In this document: positions 1-8,363 of the stretch, piece after piece
How positions within the stretch are numbered: position 1 is the stretch's first letter
How the letters are laid out: the number at the start of each line of letters is the position of its first letter
Source of the DNA: an uncultured Lachnospiraceae bacterium
GTDB lineage: Bacteria > Bacillota > Clostridia > Lachnospirales > Lachnospiraceae
Length of the DNA stretch: 59,942 nucleotides
Reading direction: 5' to 3'
NCBI GenBank assembly: GCA_910585465.1
Contig: CAJUEW010000022.1
Location: 1-59,942, forward strand
Position numbers and translations under genes: made by a program
The notes under the pieces: model-generated
Told to the model about the DNA's origin: nothing
The model's database searches: none
The model's input: only the letters and a program-made list of their open reading frames with translations

Positions 1-5
1 GAGCT

Positions 6-41
6 GTTGCTCCATAGATGACTTCTCATCTATTTTGCAAC
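6..41. repeat. long imperfect hairpin at window edge
   Basis: Arms GTTGC (6-10)/GCAAC (37-41) and ATAGATGA (14-21)/TCATCTAT (26-33) enclose a CTTC loop, with a three-base internal mismatch. It lies just downstream of the anti-sigma gene and could terminate that transcript. GTTG/CAAC palindromes of this kind also occur at transposon ends, and the sequence outside the window is needed to decide. Confidence 0.45.
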
Positions 42-80
42 AACCCCTTTTATTAAACATATTTTGTATAAAATATCTGC

Positions 81-1259
81 TTACTCCCATTCACTCTGCT
101 TGGGCCTGTAAACCGCAACTGTCACCGTACCATCCTCATTCAATGTAAAGGTCTCAATACTCAGGTCCTTCAGTCCGTCCTCGCCGTAGCTAAAGCCATT
201 GAATACACAGGTCCCCGGCTTTCTGTCCGGGAAAGACTCATCCATATATCCAACTCCGCTCTCTTCGGTTCCGTTATCCAGCTTCCAGGAATAGGCAAAC
301 TCTCCGTCTGCATCCGGCCTGCAGATCTGTACGGTGTCTGCAATCCGCTCTGCATACTCCTCCAGATTATCTATCGTCAGCTTATTTATCCACTCCTCCA
401 CCAAAGTGTCCGCAGCCGTTTTTTCCATTGGTTCTTCCTCTGCCGGATTATCCACCTCTTCCAAAAAGGCTTTGGCGGCCTTCGGATCTGCCTTCGATTT
501 GTCAAGAGGAAGGATAAAAAGCGCATTTACTCCGTCATAAGATGTATTTCTTGTAATTTCTCCGGTGTTTTTATCATAATTGTATGCATCGCTGTCATAG
601 AAGATTCCGGAACTGACCCCTATATAGATCCCCTTATCCGCAAATATTTCAATATTTTCCATATCCAGCAGACGATACTGAATACCATCCTGTACAAATT
701 CACTGTAGCCGCCGCCCATACTCATAAGACTGTAGCGCTTCGGATCCAGCCCTTTAATATAAGGTGATACATAGAACGGATTCTCCCCATAAGCATCCTC
801 ACTGGTGGAAGGCATAGGACTCCCATCTGCCCTCTCCATAGCCACAACCGCGTAAAAACGATCCTCCTCCACGTTGCCTTTGTTGTCTGTGGGCATATAT
901 TCACTGATATTTTTCCCTGACACTGCTCCCAGAAGAGTCACCCGGTAGCCGCCGTATTCCTGTGTTTCATCAACCGGCACCGCATCCTCTCCCTGAAACG
1001 CCTCTACCAGCTTTCTGTCATTTAACTCCTCTGCCACCTGTGCCGGACTTAAATATTTCCATGCCGCAAATACTGCCGTGGAACCAATCGCCAATGTAAA
1101 AGATACAGCCAGTACCGCTGCAGGGACTCTTCCATATCTTTTTTTCGTCATATCTGCCATCTCCTCTGCCTGATCTAATATTTTTTGATTGAGCCGTTCG
1201 TCCGGCTCCTCTTCCGGAAAAAGGGCATGTTTTAAAAGTTCATCAAGCTTTCTTTTCAT
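81..1259 (-). CDS. membrane-anchored anti-sigma factor-like protein
   Basis: 392 aa. A charged N-terminal cytoplasmic stretch (residues 1-44) is followed by one membrane segment at about 45-67 and a large extracytoplasmic part. This is the layout of single-pass anti-sigma proteins that hold an ECF sigma factor at the membrane. The start overlaps the end of the sigma gene by 17 bp, so the two are translationally coupled. No zinc-binding HxxxCxxC motif is visible, so it is not a classical ZAS protein. The sensor part is acidic and resembles nothing I can name. The role is inferred mainly from the neighbour and the topology; the signal sensed is unknown. Confidence 0.7.
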   Translation of the reverse strand: MKRKLDELLKHALFPEEEPDERLNQKILDQAEEMADMTKKRYGRVPAAVLAVSFTLAIGSTAVFAAWKYLSPAQVAEELNDRKLVEAFQGEDAVPVDETQEYGGYRVTLLGAVSGKNISEYMPTDNKGNVEEDRFYAVVAMERADGSPMPSTSEDAYGENPFYVSPYIKGLDPKRYSLMSMGGGYSEFVQDGIQYRLLDMENIEIFADKGIYIGVSSGIFYDSDAYNYDKNTGEITRNTSYDGVNALFILPLDKSKADPKAAKAFLEEVDNPAEEEPMEKTAADTLVEEWINKLTIDNLEEYAERIADTVQICRPDADGEFAYSWKLDNGTEESGVGYMDESFPDRKPGTCVFNGFSYGEDGLKDLSIETFTLNEDGTVTVAVYRPKQSEWE

Positions 1260-1776
1260 TTAAAACAACCTCCAATCTTTTCTCCAACGTCTTCTTCGCC
1301 TTATAGAGCCTGCTTTTCACCGTGCCCGCAGGAATCCTGAGAATCCCGGATATCTCGGATATCTTCAGTTCTTCCATATAAAATAAAAGAACCGGCATCC
1401 GGTATTTTTCCGGAAGCTCGTCCACTGCCTTTTGCACCAGTCCCCTCTCTTCCCGGGAGATCATCTGCTCCTCTATGGAGGCTTCTCCGGACGGCAGCTC
1501 CCATTCCATATCGTCCATCCGGATCTCAAGTCCGGCAATACGCTGTCTCCAGGCAAATTTCCGCCTTCTGTTTCTCCAGAGATTCACAGAGACAGACAGA
1601 AGGTATCCTTTTGGATTGCATTTAAAATCCATCCTCTCCCGGATTTCCACAATCTTTAAGAACGTATCCTGATACAGATCATCTGCCTCCTGCCGGTTCT
1701 TTGTAAGCTGCAGGCAGAAGGAATAGAGATCCCTTCCGTAAGCCTGTATACATGCTGCCAGCTCTTCCTGGTTCAT
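1243..1776 (-). CDS. RNA polymerase sigma-70 family factor, ECF type
   Basis: 177 aa from the ATG at 1776, which has GGAGGTG six bases upstream; an upstream in-frame GTG lies inside that ribosome binding site and is unlikely. Region 2 (about residues 15-60, with QEADDLYQDTFLKI) and region 4 (about 120-172, LPEKYRMPVLLFYMEELKISEI then a helix-turn-helix ending TVKSRLYKAKKTL) are clear, and region 3 is absent as in all ECF factors. It directs RNA polymerase to a small regulon, normally including its own operon. The anti-sigma partner follows immediately. The stimulus cannot be read from the sequence. Confidence 0.9.
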   Translation of the reverse strand: MNQEELAACIQAYGRDLYSFCLQLTKNRQEADDLYQDTFLKIVEIRERMDFKCNPKGYLLSVSVNLWRNRRRKFAWRQRIAGLEIRMDDMEWELPSGEASIEEQMISREERGLVQKAVDELPEKYRMPVLLFYMEELKISEISGILRIPAGTVKSRLYKAKKTLEKRLEVVLNEKKA

Positions 1777-1870
1777 ATATATCACCTCCACTCTATTCCA
1801 GACAGCTGTCTAAAAGGCTCTGCCCTTCACTCTTATATGGTAACAAACCCGAAAAAGGTTCCCGGCAGCA

Positions 1871-1900
1871 TAAAACAGAGCAGACGCCTCCGGCGCCTGC
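1871..1900 (-). terminator. hairpin after the PTS IIB gene
   Basis: GCAGACGCC (1880-1888) and GGCGCCTGC (1892-1900) pair with one wobble. Read on the minus strand the stem is followed by TCTGTTTTA. It is a likely terminator for the galE-IIB transcript. The T-tract is short, so efficiency is uncertain. Confidence 0.55.
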
Positions 1901-1917
1901 CCTGTATCCATTCAGTC

Positions 1918-2241
1918 CTATCCCATAAACTGAGCTTTGTAACGTTTCACTTCAGCAATTGCTTCCTGCATAATCCGGTCGCCCTTTGCCATCCCGTAAT
2001 CACGGGTATCCACTGCCAGCACCGGAATCCGCCCCGGTACTCTCTCCCTGATATTTGCCATAGCACAGCGCACCTGAGGCCCTACCAGAACGATATCCGC
2101 ATCCTCTTTGTCATCGTCCAGCCCTGCCATGGAGGAAATAATAATCTCCGTCTCCACCAGATTGGCATGTGCCCAGGACAGCATCCGATCCCTCAATATA
2201 CTGGCCGAGCTTCCGGAATAACACACCAGAACAATTCTCAT
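1918..2241 (-). CDS. orphan PTS EIIB protein, lactose/cellobiose type
   Basis: 107 aa from the ATG at 2241, preceded by GAGGGATGG. Cytoplasmic IIB domains carry phosphate on a cysteine near the N-terminus and pass it to sugar in the IIC pore. Here MRIVLVCYSGSSAS places that Cys at residue 7 in the usual loop, and VLVGPQVRCAMANI matches the second conserved region of the cellobiose/chitobiose IIB family. Length is normal (about 100-110 aa). No IIA or IIC gene is adjacent; it follows galE by 31 bp in the same direction. It may serve a distant permease, or act as a phosphorylation-state reporter. Family assignment is good; sugar is unknown. Confidence 0.75.
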   Translation of the reverse strand: MRIVLVCYSGSSASILRDRMLSWAHANLVETEIIISSMAGLDDDKEDADIVLVGPQVRCAMANIRERVPGRIPVLAVDTRDYGMAKGDRIMQEAIAEVKRYKAQFMG

Positions 2242-2272
2242 TTTTTTCCATCCCTCATGCATTACCCTTATC

Positions 2273-3295
2273 TTATTCCGGATCACGGTATCCGTTCGGA
2301 TTCTGGGACTGCCATTTCCAGGAATCCGCACACATCTCCTCGATGCCGTACTCTGCCTCCCATCCAAGCTCCGCCTTTGCCTTTTCCGGATTGCAGTAGC
2401 AGGTGGCAATATCACCCGCGCGGCGGGGTTTTATGACATACGGAAGTTCTTTACCACATGCCTTGCTGAAGGCTTTTATAACCTCAAGCACACTGTAGCC
2501 ATGTCCGGTACCAAGATTGTAGATACGGACTCCTTTGCCCTCCTTAAACTTTTCCAGCGCTTTTACATGGCCCCTGGCCAGATCCACCACATGAATGTAG
2601 TCACGGACGCCGGTTCCATCCGGAGTATCATAGTCATTGCCGAATACGCCGACGCATTCCAGCTTACCGATAGCAACCTGCGCCACATACGGAAGCAGAT
2701 TATTCGGAATTCCTTTCGGGTCCTCGCCGATCATACCGGACTTATGAGCGCCGATTGGATTAAAGTAACGGAGCAGAATCACATTCCACTCCGGATCTGA
2801 CCGCTGAATATCCATCAGAACCTGCTCCAGCATCGTCTTGGTCTGTCCGTACGGATTGGTAGGCGTCTGCTTCGGGCAGTTCTCCGTAATCGGAATCTCC
2901 AGGGGATCTCCGTACACGGTTGCCGAGGAACTGAAAATAATATTTTTAACACCGTTCTTTCTCATAGTATCGCACAGAAGCAGCGTCCCGGTCATATTGT
3001 TATGATAATATTCAATGGGCTTTGCCACAGACTCTCCCACCGCCTTATAGCCTGCAAAATGGATCACCGCATCCGGTTTTTCTGCCGCAAAAATCTTATC
3101 AATGGCCGGCTGATTCATAAGATCAGCCTCATAAAACTTCAAAGTCTTTCCTGTAATCTGCTGTACACGATCCAATGCCCTCTCGCTTGCATTGTACAGA
3201 TTATCAACAACAACCACTTCATATCCTTCATTCAGCAGCTCCACGCACGTATGGCTTCCAATATACCCGGCTCCGCCGGTCACTAAAATTTTCAT
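2273..3295 (-). CDS. galE: UDP-glucose 4-epimerase
   Basis: 340 aa, the standard length. It interconverts UDP-glucose and UDP-galactose using bound NAD, in the Leloir pathway and for cell-surface sugar supply. An N-terminal Rossmann fold shows GGAGYIGS (residues 7-14); the catalytic Ser is in FSSSATVYG (121-129), and Tyr149/Lys153 sit in NPYGQTK. The C-terminal half has RYFNPIGAH and GTGVRDYIHVVDLA, both typical of GalE. The ribosome binding site GAGAGGACTGAGG precedes the ATG. No galK or galT is adjacent, so a role in glycan precursor supply is as likely as galactose catabolism. Confidence 0.97.
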   Translation of the reverse strand: MKILVTGGAGYIGSHTCVELLNEGYEVVVVDNLYNASERALDRVQQITGKTLKFYEADLMNQPAIDKIFAAEKPDAVIHFAGYKAVGESVAKPIEYYHNNMTGTLLLCDTMRKNGVKNIIFSSSATVYGDPLEIPITENCPKQTPTNPYGQTKTMLEQVLMDIQRSDPEWNVILLRYFNPIGAHKSGMIGEDPKGIPNNLLPYVAQVAIGKLECVGVFGNDYDTPDGTGVRDYIHVVDLARGHVKALEKFKEGKGVRIYNLGTGHGYSVLEVIKAFSKACGKELPYVIKPRRAGDIATCYCNPEKAKAELGWEAEYGIEEMCADSWKWQSQNPNGYRDPE

Positions 3296-3355
3296 AATCC
3301 TCAGTCCTCTCTGAAATTAATTTTTTCAAGTTCTTTACCAGTGTAGCACATTTCC

Positions 3356-4729
3356 CTAATAATAGCAAACAACTGGCATATTTGTCTCTACAAAATTATA
3401 AATTTTCGCCGCGTTTCCAAAGGGAAGGTTAATACAGCCATGAGAGCCGTTTGTTTTATAGATATCTCCCCCGAAGCTTCCCCTCCAGGTGGCATCATGC
3501 ATGCCGATATTGTGGTTAAAGGGCATCCAGTAATTTACCGGCGTTTCATAATTTTCACCCCTCAGCACGGCATTCCGGGTCTTATAGGTAAGACCGAACA
3601 CCCCTGAGGGCGTGCTCCATCCCCGGGCGGCATTTCCGGATACAAACTTGCTTTCCAGAATCACTTTTTTGTCTTTCACCAGATACAGGTGCTGAGCGCT
3701 CAGATCAATCTCCACGTAGGTATCTCCTATATCCAATGCTCCCTCCACATAGCCTTTTTTCTTCCACTGAGGCTCCCGGCTGCAGCTTTTTCCTTTCTCC
3801 AGCATAGCAAGCATTGCCTGATACTCCTCTTCCACATCCATCTTCCAGCCGTAGGCTCCGCTCCTTAAACGCTTCTGCACTCCCCGGACCGTCACAAATT
3901 CCCTCTCTTTTCCATAAGTGTCATACGTATCTGCCAGCTCCTGTACATAAGTCAGAACCTTTTCTTTATCAACAAATACCCGGCCGTTTTTCTCCTTAAG
4001 CCATTCATGAATCTGATCTCCGTCCACGATCAGCTCCACCCCATGCATATTGTAGGTAAATGTAAGCTTTGTATAGGCATTGCGCTGCTCTGCCTTTTGA
4101 ATCAGCATCTCATCCTCTGCACGCAGAAGCGGACGATCATAATATTGCGGAGCTGTCAATTCCAGCTCAGACGCCCGGCCTATAAGAGCCTCCCGGATTG
4201 CCGTAAGCGCTTTCTCTTTATGTATCTGGTTCCCCTCCACCTCCGGGACAATAAAGTACCCCTTATCTAACGGGGAGTAACTGGACAGATATGCGTTCTG
4301 GGGCTTCTGTATATTTTCCGGCAAAAAAATAGACATCCTTCCTGCCGCCTCTGAAAACATTTCCTCATTTATCTGTACACTGTGCGATAAGTCATAGGAG
4401 TGCCTTTCAAAAAAGCTCAAAGGCCACAGATAATAGTTCTGACGGCCCAGAATTTCCAGAAGCTCTTTTCCCGGTTCAAATACCAGGCCCGATTCCTCTC
4501 CCTTCAGTACATCTGTCAGATGATTCCTGCCCCGCACCGTCAGAGTATAGCCATCCTGTCTCCTTTGCAGCTCTTCCTCTGTCTCCGGTTCTGTCATACA
4601 TCCATAAAGTCTGCCTTCTATGGTCGTTCCATAGTAGTAATGGCTTTTAAAATAATAGCATCCGGCCCCATAGCAGCCCAGCAGAAGCGCCGACAGCAGA
4701 CCAACAGAAATCTTCCATACTTTTTTCAT
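3356..4729 (-). CDS. L,D-transpeptidase with putative peptidoglycan-binding domains (YkuD family)
   Basis: 457 aa from the ATG at 4729, which has GGAGGGA upstream; earlier in-frame ATGs lack a ribosome binding site. A short basic N-terminus and one membrane segment (about residues 5-25) anchor the protein outside the cell. The middle (about 40-320) resembles the duplicated PG_binding_4 region of clostridial/enterococcal Ldt proteins. The C-terminal YkuD domain ends with HDATWRGSFGG and SHGCINLP, giving the catalytic Cys432 and its His partner. It forms 3-3 peptidoglycan cross-links that resist many beta-lactams. It is transcribed alone. Confidence 0.92.
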   Translation of the reverse strand: MKKVWKISVGLLSALLLGCYGAGCYYFKSHYYYGTTIEGRLYGCMTEPETEEELQRRQDGYTLTVRGRNHLTDVLKGEESGLVFEPGKELLEILGRQNYYLWPLSFFERHSYDLSHSVQINEEMFSEAAGRMSIFLPENIQKPQNAYLSSYSPLDKGYFIVPEVEGNQIHKEKALTAIREALIGRASELELTAPQYYDRPLLRAEDEMLIQKAEQRNAYTKLTFTYNMHGVELIVDGDQIHEWLKEKNGRVFVDKEKVLTYVQELADTYDTYGKEREFVTVRGVQKRLRSGAYGWKMDVEEEYQAMLAMLEKGKSCSREPQWKKKGYVEGALDIGDTYVEIDLSAQHLYLVKDKKVILESKFVSGNAARGWSTPSGVFGLTYKTRNAVLRGENYETPVNYWMPFNHNIGMHDATWRGSFGGDIYKTNGSHGCINLPFGNAAKIYNFVETNMPVVCYY

Positions 4730-4803
4730 TTTCAAATCCCTCCGCATCAACAATATTATAACAAAATTCGACAAAAAATAAAGAAAAAACCCAGGAAGGC
4801 TCC

Positions 4804-4832
4804 TTGTATTTTCATAAAGATAGACTTATAAT
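4804..4832 (+). promoter_or_regulatory. sigma-A promoter for the 173-aa gene
   Basis: TTGTAT (4804-4809), a 17-bp spacer and TATAAT (4827-4832), followed by AAAGGAGGC before the start codon at 4857. Confidence 0.7.
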
Positions 4833-4856
4833 GCAATATAAAAGGAGGCTATTTTT

Positions 4857-5378
4857 ATGAACAATCAATTATTTGAAGAGGCAAAAACATCTAATCTGCT
4901 GTCAGAGGAATTAATCAGCAACCTGCTGGAATCTATGGAATACAGCAGCATTTCTTTTATCAACTGGACCATTGATGTCCTGAAGATTCTGGCTACCCGT
5001 ATTGAGCGCGGAGATAAGATCAAGGACGAGATAAGCGGAATCGTATATGATAAAAAATCGTTTCAGCATTTTGTAAAGGAGCATTTTTCCTCCTATATTT
5101 ATAATCAGGTATTTGCGGTGAAAAGAAAACCCGAGAAGGTATATTTTTCTCTGGATGCATGTGAAGACGGCTGCACTCTTGTTATGGCACCTTCCTCCAC
5201 AGAGAAAATTTACAAATGGATTTCCAGCCTGAACGAACGTTTTGCTCTGGCTGAGATGAAGGCGACAAAAATCGTCTATATCCGGGATAACAAGACCAAT
5301 ACTTATATGCCGTTCATCTCTCAGAACGGAAAGTACTGCAGATATGACGAAAGTGCAGGAAAGATTGTAGAAGTATAA
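4857..5378 (+). CDS. hypothetical cytoplasmic protein
   Basis: 173 aa with a consensus promoter and ribosome binding site, so it is a real, monocistronic gene. No signal peptide or membrane segment is visible. The N-terminal 60 residues look helical; residues 95-173 look like an alpha/beta fold with KVYFSLDACEDGCTLVM and KIVYIRDNKTNTYMPF. I do not recognise the family. It is divergent from the L,D-transpeptidase and convergent with the M20 amidohydrolase, so context gives no function. Confidence 0.75.
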   Translation: MNNQLFEEAKTSNLLSEELISNLLESMEYSSISFINWTIDVLKILATRIERGDKIKDEISGIVYDKKSFQHFVKEHFSSYIYNQVFAVKRKPEKVYFSLDACEDGCTLVMAPSSTEKIYKWISSLNERFALAEMKATKIVYIRDNKTNTYMPFISQNGKYCRYDESAGKIVEV

Positions 5379-5468
5379 TTACATATATGATTACAGGATC
5401 GGGCAGGAGACTAACCATTAATTGATTAGCCGGCCTTGCATACCACATATAACTTTATTACAGCACTT

Positions 5469-5567
5469 AAAAAAAAATGCCTGAGACATTAAATGCCCTC
5501 AGAAATCAGCCATATAAGACAGATATACCCACGAACAAAATGAGGAAATCATCTTGTTCGTGGGTAT
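5469..5567. terminator. double hairpin between convergent genes
   Basis: A perfect 14-bp inverted repeat (5525-5538 with 5554-5567, extended by ATGA/TCAT inside the loop) lies beside a shorter stem CTGAG (5481-5485)/CTCAG (5498-5502). On the minus strand that shorter stem is followed by a run of nine T (5469-5477). The short stem plus T-run is a plausible intrinsic terminator for the amidohydrolase. The long hairpin has no good T-tract on either side, and its role is open. Confidence 0.55.
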
Positions 5568-5604
5568 CATTATAATAGGCAGTGTTTCTAAAGAACCTTA
5601 TTTA

Positions 5605-6789
5605 TCAGCCTTCCAGCCATCTGCGGGCACAATGTGCCATGCAGGCGGCGCCAAAAGGCAGGACGTTTTCGTTAAACTGTACTTTGGGATGATGCTGGGG
5701 GTAATCCCCCCGCTCATCAGGAAATCCGGCCTGGAGAAAAATATAGGCGCTGGGAATTTGCTCCGCGATCAAGGCAAAATCCTCCGACCCGCTGGCCGAA
5801 ATACCAGAAACACCCGTGAGACCGGACAGGGGAAGTTCTTTTATATAGGAAACCATGGCCTGTATAATTTCCTTGTCACAGGTCAGGGTCGGGACCCGCT
5901 TGGGCATATCCACCTGTGCCGTGCCGCCAAATACTCCGGCAACCTGTTCCGCGACCTGCTTCATTCTGCGTACCAGTTTTTCACGCGCCTCTGGATGATT
6001 GCAGCGGATCGTTCCTTGTAAAAATGCCCTTTCAGGAATAACATTGGGGGCGGATCCGCTGGAAAACTGGCCGATTGTCAGAACACAGGCATTGCCCGGA
6101 TCCGATTCTCTCGCAATCAGCTCCTGAAGGGCAAGATGGATGTGAACCCCGATATTAATGGGATCAACTGCCATATGAGGAAATCCGCCGTGACCGCCCT
6201 TCCCCTGAACTGTAATGCTGAACTCATCCATAGAGGCCATCATAACCCCGGTATCATTATACATAAACAGAAACTCAGGAGCTTCCGGCGGAATCTGGCC
6301 TGATCCAATATGGAATGCCAACGCTGCGTCGGGTACCGGGTTTTCCAGAATACCTCCGTTGATCATATCCTGGGCCCCCTGGAAGGTTTCTTCGCCAGGC
6401 TGGAACATAAGCTTCACTGTGCCTTTCAGATGCCCTTCGTCTTCTTTGAGGAGCTTAGCAGCGGTTAACAGCATGGCGGCATGAAAATCATGGCCGCAGG
6501 CGTGAGCCTTATCCCCGGTGGGACAGGCAAAATCCAGACCGCTTTCCTCTCTCATCGGCAGTGCGTCCATATCGGCACGGAGCAGGAGTACTTTTCCACC
6601 ATGACCTATGGTGGCAGTGATACCCGCCTTGCCGCAGGGCATAGGATCAATTCCATATTCCTTAAGCTTTTTCATAATGTATGCCCTTGCCTTCGGCATA
6701 TCTAAACCGACTTCCGCATTGGCATGAAGATACCGTCGGTTTTCTACCAGTTCCGTCCGCAGCGCCATAGCTCTATCATAATAATTCAT
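5605..6789 (-). CDS. M20 family amidohydrolase (N-acyl amino acid / hippurate hydrolase type)
   Basis: 394 aa, typical for the M20D group, which removes acyl groups from N-acylated amino acids or aminobenzoyl conjugates. The metal-binding signature is visible: D73 in RADMDALP, Cys98 and His100 in HACGHDFHA, E133/E134 in QPGEETFQGA, His159/160 in AFHIGSG, and a C-terminal His in YPQHHPKVQF. The dimerisation lid occupies about residues 180-290. A Cys in the metal site points to the amidohydrolase branch rather than DapE or ArgE. It has its own transcript; the substrate is unknown. Confidence 0.9.
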   Translation of the reverse strand: MNYYDRAMALRTELVENRRYLHANAEVGLDMPKARAYIMKKLKEYGIDPMPCGKAGITATIGHGGKVLLLRADMDALPMREESGLDFACPTGDKAHACGHDFHAAMLLTAAKLLKEDEGHLKGTVKLMFQPGEETFQGAQDMINGGILENPVPDAALAFHIGSGQIPPEAPEFLFMYNDTGVMMASMDEFSITVQGKGGHGGFPHMAVDPINIGVHIHLALQELIARESDPGNACVLTIGQFSSGSAPNVIPERAFLQGTIRCNHPEAREKLVRRMKQVAEQVAGVFGGTAQVDMPKRVPTLTCDKEIIQAMVSYIKELPLSGLTGVSGISASGSEDFALIAEQIPSAYIFLQAGFPDERGDYPQHHPKVQFNENVLPFGAACMAHCARRWLEG

Positions 6790-6889
6790 TGTATGTTTCC
6801 TTTCCGGCCTCCGTTATCTTTATACAAACGACAGAGATATTATAAGTGTCTGAGTACTTTTTATGCATTGATATCCTTGTAAAAAAGCA

Positions 6890-7816
6890 TCAGCCAATAT
6901 TGAAATTATCAATTTCTATGTTTCTTTCAATTCCTTTATTATCAAACGCAGGAATAAAACTCTCTTCTGCACATTCCCCTTCCTGGATATATACCTGCTT
7001 CATGCCGAGGAATCGTGCGTAATCTACTACTTCCTTGTATTCCTGTTCCGTAAGTCTCCTGTTCAGCTCCGGATATGCCGCTGCATGAGGAAGAGGCGTA
7101 TACTGGCTCATAATGCTTACATAAATCCGGCTGCCATAATGATCCCATAAAAATTCCAGCACATCCTTGCTGTCGCTGACACATCCGGGAAGCACCAGAT
7201 GGCGGACAATCACTCCCCGGAGCATTCTTCCTCTATGATCCAGCGCCGGCTTTCCCGCCTGACGCACCATCTCGTTCAGCGCCAGCTCTGCCCACACCGG
7301 ATAATCCGCCGCGTGGGAATATCTCCGCGCCAGTTCCTCGCTCCGGTACTTATAATCGGGAAGCCAGATATCCACAAGCCCCTCCAGCCTTTTTAATGTC
7401 TCCGGCTTCTCATAGCCGCCGGTATTGTATACAATGGGAATCATAAGTCCCTGCTCCTTTGCGCGGCGGATGGCCGGAATCACCGATGTCAGAAAATGCC
7501 CCGCAGTCACCAGATTGATATTATTGGCTCCCTGAGCCTGCAGCTCCAGAAAAATTTCAGAAAGCCTTTCTTCTGTCACTGGTTTTCCCGCCCTGCCTTC
7601 TGCAAGCTCATGGTTCTGACAGAATACACACCGGAGAGTACACCCGGAAAAAAAGACTGCGCCGGATCCTTCCTCTCCGGAAATACACGGCTCCTCCCAG
7701 TAATGCAGCGCTGCTCTCGCCGCATGGGGCTTATAGGGCATCCGGCAGTAGCCCAGTCTTCCATGTTCCCTGTCTGCCCCGCATTCCCTTGGACAGAGCC
7801 TGCAGCCGTCTATCAT
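6890..7816 (-). CDS. radical SAM protein, PflA-like (COG1313 type)
   Basis: 308 aa starting at the ATG at 7814-7816, which overlaps the stop of the HD gene as ATGA with AGGAGG just upstream; an ATG 24 bp earlier has a poorer site. After a cysteine-rich N-terminus (CRLCPRECG) comes the radical SAM CxxxCxxC cluster in SGCTLRCVFCQNHE (about residues 58-71), then a TIM-barrel core with NNINLVTAGHF and VYNTGGYE. Relatives are annotated as pyruvate formate-lyase activating enzyme-like, but a true PflA partner is not nearby and the target is unknown. It is the last gene of the cobalamin operon. Confidence 0.85.
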   Translation of the reverse strand: MIDGCRLCPRECGADREHGRLGYCRMPYKPHAARAALHYWEEPCISGEEGSGAVFFSGCTLRCVFCQNHELAEGRAGKPVTEERLSEIFLELQAQGANNINLVTAGHFLTSVIPAIRRAKEQGLMIPIVYNTGGYEKPETLKRLEGLVDIWLPDYKYRSEELARRYSHAADYPVWAELALNEMVRQAGKPALDHRGRMLRGVIVRHLVLPGCVSDSKDVLEFLWDHYGSRIYVSIMSQYTPLPHAAAYPELNRRLTEQEYKEVVDYARFLGMKQVYIQEGECAEESFIPAFDNKGIERNIEIDNFNIG

Positions 7817-8349
7817 TCTCCGTACAGCCTCCTGAACCATTCCATATATTTTTCCTCTGTTACCTCAAAGGGCTCTGTCTGAAACAGGGGACGGCTTTCG
7901 AGAATTCCCGGGCATTCATACAGCTTTTCTTTCATAAAATAATCAAATTCATAGTAGAGAAGGGTATCGTCAAGCTCTCTCCAGAGCCGTTCCTCCTTCT
8001 CTGACAGGGAACCCAGATATTTATCGAAAATACTGTCCTGCAGTATTTTTTCTACTTTTCTGTATTCCAAAAGATGCCCCTTCACCGGTCTTGTAATATC
8101 GGCCAGATACGCCTCGCTTGCGTCATGCAGAAGACAGGCAAGCTGCTCCCTTTTTGTACAGCCCCTTGCAGCCGCTTCCTCACAGCAGTGAATACAATGC
8201 TGTCCCACAGAATAAAACTTTGGAAAATGTCCGTTTGCCCGGGCCATCAAAGACAGGGCGTGAGCAATATCCCGGATGCAGATCTCTTCTGTTTTTGGTT
8301 CCATGGGAGTAAAATGTATTTTAGAATAAGTTGTAATATAATCGGCCAT
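7813..8349 (-). CDS. HD-domain phosphohydrolase (YfbR-like)
   Basis: 178 aa. The fold is shown by His51, the HD pair His75-Asp76 in CLLHDASEAYLADI and Asp at about 142, matching metal-dependent 5'-nucleotidases/HD hydrolases of the YfbR group, which act on deoxynucleoside monophosphates. GAAAAGGAAG precedes the start. It lies 14 bp after truA and shares an ATGA junction with the radical SAM gene, so it is co-transcribed with cobalamin genes. No B12 role is known for the family; nucleotide clean-up is a possibility but only an inference. Confidence 0.82.
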   Translation of the reverse strand: MADYITTYSKIHFTPMEPKTEEICIRDIAHALSLMARANGHFPKFYSVGQHCIHCCEEAAARGCTKREQLACLLHDASEAYLADITRPVKGHLLEYRKVEKILQDSIFDKYLGSLSEKEERLWRELDDTLLYYEFDYFMKEKLYECPGILESRPLFQTEPFEVTEEKYMEWFRRLYGE

Positions 8350-8363
8350 AAGTATCTTCCTTT

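Noticed and set aside
1837..2436. Open frame of 199 codons on the plus strand opposite galE and the IIB gene
   Set aside because: It has low-complexity, His/Pro/Ser-rich translation typical of an antisense shadow, no ribosome binding site, and overlaps two well-supported genes.
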